From: Candidatus Wallbacteria bacterium
GTDB lineage: Bacteria > Muiribacteriota > UBA6191 > JACPRK01
Length of the DNA stretch: 36,528 bases
Direction: 5' to 3'
Assembly (NCBI GenBank): GCA_016213845.1
Contig: JACQZN010000083.1
Coordinates: 1-36,528, forward strand
Part shown: positions 32,219-36,528 of the stretch, in pieces
How positions within the stretch are numbered: position 1 is the stretch's first letter
Layout: each line of letters starts with the position of its first letter
Position numbers and translations under genes: made by a program
The notes under the pieces: model-generated
Database searches by the model: none
The model's input: only the letters and a program-made list of their open reading frames with translations
Told to the model about the DNA's origin: nothing

Positions 32219-35200
32219 ATGACGATGAAATCGATATCCCGGCGCATGAAGGTGACTTTGCTGCTTTGCGCCGCCTTGGGCGTGGCGGGCGGCGCGGTCG
32301 CCTACGTCCACCGGTTCGTCGCCGCCCAGATCGAAGCGGCCATTCGCGGGCTGGGAGAGGGGCGGGTGCGGGTGGCGGGCGTTCGCGGGAACTTGCTCCG
32401 CGGGATGTCGATCGAGGGCTTCGAGCTGGTTCGCGACCAGCCGGGCGAGACGCGGCTCCATATCCGCTTGCCGCAGATCCGCGTCGTCTACGACCTGCTG
32501 GGCATCCTCTCGGGCCGCCACCGCCCCGTCCCGAGCGCCATCGAGGTCACCTCGCCCACCATCGACATTGAACGGAGGGGCCCTCGTCTGGAGCTGTACA
32601 AGCTGGTCGACCTCCTGGCGATCCTGCGCCGGGACCTGGAGAATGTGCCGATCCGGGTCCTCGCGGGGCATGTGCGGTTGGCCGGCGACTTCCCGTGGCA
32701 GCGTCCGCTGGACCTGTCCCTGGAGGAGGCCTTGCTCGAGTGGAACTCCATCGGTCTGACGTACCGGGCCACGGCGGGCTGGAAGGGCAGCCGCGTCTCG
32801 GCCTCCGGCAGTTACGATCCCGGCGCTGCGCTGGGCCGGATGGGCTGGGAGGCCCGCCGCGTCTTCGAGCGGGAGAGCCTGGCCGCCGCCTTCGGGGTGG
32901 GCCCTTCTGCACCGACCTCGTCGCCGGCCCCGCCAGGGGGCCAGCTCGACCTGAGCCTGCTCACGGGAACGCTCGAAGCGGGCGGAGAGCTGCTGTACCG
33001 CACGCGCCTGCCTTTCCCCACGGACGGGGTGCGGCACTGGAACCGTTTCGAGCTCGAGCGGATTGGACCCGTGGCCATCGCCTGGGAATCCGCTGCCAAG
33101 ATCGACAGGGCGGCCGTGGAGGTGCCGGGCTTCTGGGGCACAATGCCGCTGACGGGATTTCGTGTGTCCTGGCCTTCTGGTCGCGATGCGAGCTGGTCGC
33201 TCGGTCTGGGCGCGCTGGGAGGGAAGGTTGCGCTCCAGGGCCGGGCGCAATGGCCTCTGGCCCCCCTGCCCGAGTTCACGGCGCGCTTCGAGGGCATCCG
33301 GCCGGGACGGCTGGCGCCGCTGGCCTCGGCGTTTCCCCAGACGATCGCCTCGGGCACGCTGGACGCCCGCGGGCCGTTTCCGTGGGGATACAGACTTCAG
33401 CTTGGCCCGGTCGCGCTTCCGCAGGTGCCGGGTCCGCTGACGGCCGAGCTCGAGGGAAGGGTTTCGCCCGAACGGCTCGAGATCGCCCGTTGGGCGGCGC
33501 GCCAGGGGAAGGCCGTCGCGACCGGCAAGGGCAGCGTGGAGCTGGCCGACCTCTCCTGGGCCGCGACGGCGGAGATGACGGGCATTCCCCCGGAGTGGCT
33601 GGCCCGAGCGACGTGCGTGCAGGAGGTCCACGGCAACGGCGTGCGGGCTTCGGTGGAGGCTCGTGGCCGGCTGGCTCCGCCGTCCCTGGCCCACGGGACG
33701 TTCAAGGCGCACGCGGCGGCGCTCACTGTCGGCGGAGTCTCGGCCGGCGACATCGAGGCTCATGGCAGCTTTGGGCCGTCGAGGCTCACATTCGATTCTG
33801 TGCGAGGGACGGGGAAGGCTCAGCTCTTCAGCTCGTTTGCGGCCAAGGGCAAGCTGGAAGCGGGCAAGCCGGCGGAACTTTCGGGGACGGTTCGTGGCCT
33901 GAGGCTCGACGCGTTCTCTCCGGCTGTGAAGGGGGTCGCCCAGGCCGACGTGAAGCTCGGTGGCGGCCGTCATGAAATCCACGCGCGCGTCCTGGGTTTC
34001 GAGCTGGCGGCGGCCGACGTGCGCATTCCCGAGCTCACGCTGGATCTGGTTCCGCGAGGCACCGCGGAGGCGCTCACGATTGCCCTTCCGGCTCGCGGCA
34101 AGGTCGAGGCCTCTCTGGTCTGGAGCCCGTCTGCGGCTGGCAAACTGCAGGCCGCCGGTTCGTTCCGGTTGCCGGAAGTCTCCTTCCTGCTGGGGCCCAA
34201 GGGCTTCCTGCGTGGCGGGAAGACCTCCGGTTCGTTCCGGTTTTCCGTGGACCCTGCAACCGGCCCCCAGGGCGATTTTTCGATCGTCGATCTGAAGCTG
34301 GCGACGCAACGGGGGCCGCTGCTCGCCGACGGGCCCATCACCGGCACCTACCACCGCGGCCGCCTGGTCTTCGCCCGCTCCGCGATCACGCTTGCCGGGG
34401 GACGAATCGGATTCGAAGGGGTCACTGGCGCTGCCGACTCCGGATGGGACTTCAAGCTCCAGACGGCGGATCTGCCCATTCACCTGGACGGGCTCGGCGG
34501 TGGCGCGGGCGCACTCTCCGGCCGGCTGCACAGCACCTTCCAGCTGTCGGGCGCGCTCACCCGGCCCACGCTGGTGGCGGATCTCAGGCTCGAGAAGCCG
34601 AAGCTCCCCGGTCAGGGCGCGGCCGCGGGCCGCGTCTTGCAACGCGTGAGCGGCCGTATCTCCTATCGTGACGGCGTCCTTACGACCGAGAAGCTGGTGC
34701 TGCACGGAGGCGGCCAGGAGTGCACCGTGACGGGCCGGATGCCGATCGAGCTTTCGCTCTCCCCTTTCTCCGCGTCGCCCGGGACGAGCCCGATGGAGCT
34801 GCGAGTCGTCTTCCCGAAGACTCCGCTCTCGGTGGCGGCCCTCCTGCTTCCGTGGTTACCCCCGGATTCGGTGGGCAGCTTCCAGGCCGACCTGGCTGTA
34901 TCGGGGACGCCGGCCAACCCCAAGATCGAAGGCCTCTTGATGGCCAACGCCGCCAGGCTCCAGCTGGCCGCGCTGCCTGCTCCGCTGACCGCTCTCACTG
35001 CGAAGATCGTCTTTGGCGACCGCCGTGCGCATCTCCGGGAGCTGACCGCCGAGATGGCCGGCGGAAAGCTGACAGGCAAGGGTGGCGCTACCTTCGGGGA
35101 GGGGTTGAAGATGGCCTGGAACGTGGACCTGGAAGTGGTCGGTCTTCAGGTTGCGCGCAAGAATCTGACACTTTCGGACCTGGCCGTGAAGACCCACCTG

Positions 35201-36166
35201 GGCGGCGAGCCCGGCCGGCTCGATATCGACAGCCAGTTCACGTTCGAGAAGGGCATGCTCGACCTGGCCCTCTTCGACAGTCCTGCCTCCGGTTTCTTCG
35301 ACAGCATCCCCGACACGGTCTCCTACAAGATTTCGGGCGCCTCGAAGGGCAACTTCTGGATTCGCTCCAGCTCCGTGAACGCCGAGCTGCGTGGAGCCCT
35401 CGAGATGAAAGGACGGGGTCCCGACTACCAGATCGGCGGGGAGCTCAACGCCGCGCGGGGCCACATCTTCTTCCAGGGGAACCGTTTCGCGGTCGAGTCC
35501 GGCACCGTCGCCTACCGCACGCCGCCTGTCTCGGACCCATCTCTCTTCCCGTGGCAGAAGCCTGCTCCCGAGGCTCGGCGGCCCAAGTCGGTGCCCTACA
35601 TCAACGCCCGCGGCGCCAAGGAGATCGGCCGCACCACCGTCTACATGGAGGTCAACGGCCCGGCCGAGCACATGAACTTCACGCTCAGGTCGCTGCCCGC
35701 CCACACGGAAGAGGAGATCCTGGCCATCCTGGCGACTCGCTCGGATGCAGACGTGACCCTCGCACCCAGCGACGAGGTCGTCTCCAAGATGATCACCGCG
35801 CCGCTCTCCGCCAAGTTCGACGATCAGTTCCTCAACCGCCCCGTTGGCAGCGCCGTGCGGCGGGCCACGGGCCTGGATGAGTTCCGCATCGACACCAACC
35901 TGCTCCAGACCGACCGCGCCACGCCGATCACCCCGCAGATCCGCGCCGGCAAGTACCTGGGCAAGAACGTCTTCGTGGCCGTCGACGGCCGCGTCGGCGC
36001 AGACGGCCAGGCGCTCGACCACCTGGGCGTCCAGTACCAGATCGAGAAGAACCTGGCGCTTACGGTCGACAAGAACCTCGAGGTGAAGACGCTCCAGGAA
36101 GACCTCTCCCGCTACCTGCGCCCCGAGGAGACGCGGGTCGGTATGGAGTACAAGCTCCGCTGGTGA
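32219..36166 (+). CDS. tamB: TamB-like (AsmA/DUF490) envelope translocation or lipid-transfer protein
   Basis: 1315 residues. An N-terminal signal anchor (VTLLLCAALGVAGGAVAYVH) is followed by GNLLRGMSIEGFEL and LPQIRVVYDLLGIL, the usual opening of TamB proteins. A very long stretch of repeating beta-strands should form a hydrophobic-grooved beta-helix across the periplasm. The last about 350 residues are the TamB/DUF490 domain: GGELNAARGHIFFQGNRFAVESG, TEEEILAILATRSD, VGRYLGKN-like AGKYLGKNVFVAVDG, and ending GMEYKLRW. Family members help insert outer-membrane proteins with TamA or carry phospholipid to the outer membrane. No tamA is in the window. The start could be the ATG at 32219, 32225 or 32246; none has a Shine-Dalgarno. 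Confidence 0.9.
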   Translation: MTMKSISRRMKVTLLLCAALGVAGGAVAYVHRFVAAQIEAAIRGLGEGRVRVAGVRGNLLRGMSIEGFELVRDQPGETRLHIRLPQIRVVYDLLGILSGRHRPVPSAIEVTSPTIDIERRGPRLELYKLVDLLAILRRDLENVPIRVLAGHVRLAGDFPWQRPLDLSLEEALLEWNSIGLTYRATAGWKGSRVSASGSYDPGAALGRMGWEARRVFERESLAAAFGVGPSAPTSSPAPPGGQLDLSLLTGTLEAGGELLYRTRLPFPTDGVRHWNRFELERIGPVAIAWESAAKIDRAAVEVPGFWGTMPLTGFRVSWPSGRDASWSLGLGALGGKVALQGRAQWPLAPLPEFTARFEGIRPGRLAPLASAFPQTIASGTLDARGPFPWGYRLQLGPVALPQVPGPLTAELEGRVSPERLEIARWAARQGKAVATGKGSVELADLSWAATAEMTGIPPEWLARATCVQEVHGNGVRASVEARGRLAPPSLAHGTFKAHAAALTVGGVSAGDIEAHGSFGPSRLTFDSVRGTGKAQLFSSFAAKGKLEAGKPAELSGTVRGLRLDAFSPAVKGVAQADVKLGGGRHEIHARVLGFELAAADVRIPELTLDLVPRGTAEALTIALPARGKVEASLVWSPSAAGKLQAAGSFRLPEVSFLLGPKGFLRGGKTSGSFRFSVDPATGPQGDFSIVDLKLATQRGPLLADGPITGTYHRGRLVFARSAITLAGGRIGFEGVTGAADSGWDFKLQTADLPIHLDGLGGGAGALSGRLHSTFQLSGALTRPTLVADLRLEKPKLPGQGAAAGRVLQRVSGRISYRDGVLTTEKLVLHGGGQECTVTGRMPIELSLSPFSASPGTSPMELRVVFPKTPLSVAALLLPWLPPDSVGSFQADLAVSGTPANPKIEGLLMANAARLQLAALPAPLTALTAKIVFGDRRAHLRELTAEMAGGKLTGKGGATFGEGLKMAWNVDLEVVGLQVARKNLTLSDLAVKTHLGGEPGRLDIDSQFTFEKGMLDLALFDSPASGFFDSIPDTVSYKISGASKGNFWIRSSSVNAELRGALEMKGRGPDYQIGGELNAARGHIFFQGNRFAVESGTVAYRTPPVSDPSLFPWQKPAPEARRPKSVPYINARGAKEIGRTTVYMEVNGPAEHMNFTLRSLPAHTEEEILAILATRSDADVTLAPSDEVVSKMITAPLSAKFDDQFLNRPVGSAVRRATGLDEFRIDTNLLQTDRATPITPQIRAGKYLGKNVFVAVDGRVGADGQALDHLGVQYQIEKNLALTVDKNLEVKTLQEDLSRYLRPEETRVGMEYKLRW

Positions 36167-36252
36167 CGAGGTTCGTGGTTCTTGGGGCGGAGCCCTGATG
36201 TACGCATGGATCTCCTGAAAACCGGCATGAAATCTAGTTGTACTGATTCCTG

Positions 36253-36312
36253 TCGAGGGCCTTGCCCTCGAGCTCCCACCAGGGGACCATCGGCCCCCTG
36301 GACCCCCGATGG
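36253..36312 (+). terminator. Two hairpins after the TamB-like gene
   Basis: TCGAGGGC-CTT-GCCCTCGA (36253-36271) is a perfect 8-bp stem with a tight 3-base loop. CCATCGG (36287-36293) and CCGATGG (36306-36312) form a second 7-bp stem with a 12-base loop. Neither is followed by a U-tract. They lie in the 265-base gap between the convergent TamB-like and TPR-like genes. The first may act as a terminator in either direction. Confidence 0.4.
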
Positions 36313-36432
36313 CAACCGGTTTGAGGCCATTCGCAAGCCCGTGCTGAATCCAGGAGGCAAGAGGTGTTTCGCAAGATCCGTGCATGTGTGAGGTCGGAGC
36401 CCCTGATTAGGAATGGGTCCCTTCCTGGCGCC

Positions 36433-36528
36433 TCAGCGCTCTCGCAGCGCCTCGAGCTTGGCGGTGGCCTCGGCGTAGCCGGCCTTGTCGCCGAGCGAGT
36501 TGTAGAGCTGGGCGAGTAGGCCGTAGGC
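36433..36528 (-). CDS. C-terminal end of a TPR-like protein (partial)
   Basis: Only the last 31 residues are in the window; the gene continues past the edge. The minus strand reads AYGLLAQLYNSLGDKAGYAE followed by ATAKLEALRER and TGA (36435-36433). The LAxLYxxLGDxxxA spacing is that of a tetratricopeptide repeat, normally a protein-interaction module. Nothing more can be said of its function. Confidence 0.65.
   Translation of the reverse strand, partial: AYGLLAQLYNSLGDKAGYAEATAKLEALRER

Noticed and set aside
34155..34242. 16-base direct repeat CCGGTTCGTTCCGGTT (34155-34170 and 34227-34242) in the TamB-like gene
   Set aside because: It encodes two GSFR strands in a repetitive beta-rich protein. 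It is explained by internal similarity of the protein rather than by a separate element.
32117..34705. Very long open frame on the minus strand (over 800 codons) opposite the TamB-like gene
   Set aside because: Its residue composition is Arg/Gln/His/Pro-rich without domains, and it runs antisense to a clear gene. Such frames are common opposite GC-rich genes because antisense stop codons are rare.

Overview
The window is GC-rich, densely coded DNA from a diderm (Gram-negative-type) bacterium. The evidence for an outer membrane is a TamB-family protein, an outer-membrane beta-barrel, several lipoproteins with clear lipoboxes and many signal peptides. A Hanks-type Ser/Thr kinase, a Cys-containing Gly-run/TM/Arg C-terminal sorting tail, a CHASE2 cyclase, a group 3b-type NiFe hydrogenase and a fatty-acyl-AMP ligase cassette together suggest Myxococcota or another deep-branching, perhaps uncultured, diderm phylum. 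The sequence alone does not fix the lineage.

Layout. (1) 1-1900: tail of a surface-protein gene, then decayed sequence: a frameshifted hicA, hicB, and a C-terminally truncated ATPase. (2) 2138-9751 (+): a tight five-gene operon encoding a small lipoprotein, a FecR-domain periplasmic protein, an outer-membrane barrel, an NHL beta-propeller lipoprotein with a (GGGPPP)9 linker, and a CHASE2 class III nucleotide cyclase. (3) 16072-9773 (-), convergent with it: a hydrogenase operon encoding a degenerate cNMP-fold protein, a fused beta+gamma electron-transfer subunit (HydB-HydG), the small subunit, the large subunit, and one uninterrupted reading frame joining the maturation endopeptidase to a cNMP-binding histidine kinase. 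(4) 18753-16204 (-): secreted phospholipase D-like protein and TolB-like propeller. (5) 19027-22076 (+): GNAT/YghO-like acyltransferase, fatty-acyl-AMP ligase and acyl carrier protein. (6) 22247-28086: alpha/beta hydrolase, B12-type radical SAM enzyme, ATP-cone/uridine-kinase-like protein and Ser/Thr kinase. The last three genes end in or next to heptamer (GAGTAGY)n arrays. (7) 28135-32046 (-): small lipoprotein, DUF4331 protein, DUF3347-like periplasmic protein and AAA+ ATPase. (8) 32219-36166 (+): TamB-like protein. The window closes with the 3' end of a TPR-like gene on the minus strand.

How the parts may work together. The FecR/barrel/propeller/CHASE2 operon looks like an envelope-sensing assembly whose cytoplasmic output is a cyclic nucleotide. 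The facing hydrogenase operon ends in a kinase with an intact cNMP-binding motif, physically joined to the protease that completes hydrogenase maturation. This suggests, as inference only, a link from envelope signal to cyclic nucleotide to hydrogenase. The ligase/ACP/GNAT operon has the parts to activate a fatty acid, load it on a carrier and transfer it to an amine. The most unusual features are the maturase-kinase fusion frame, the HydB-HydG fusion and the gene-terminal heptamer arrays.
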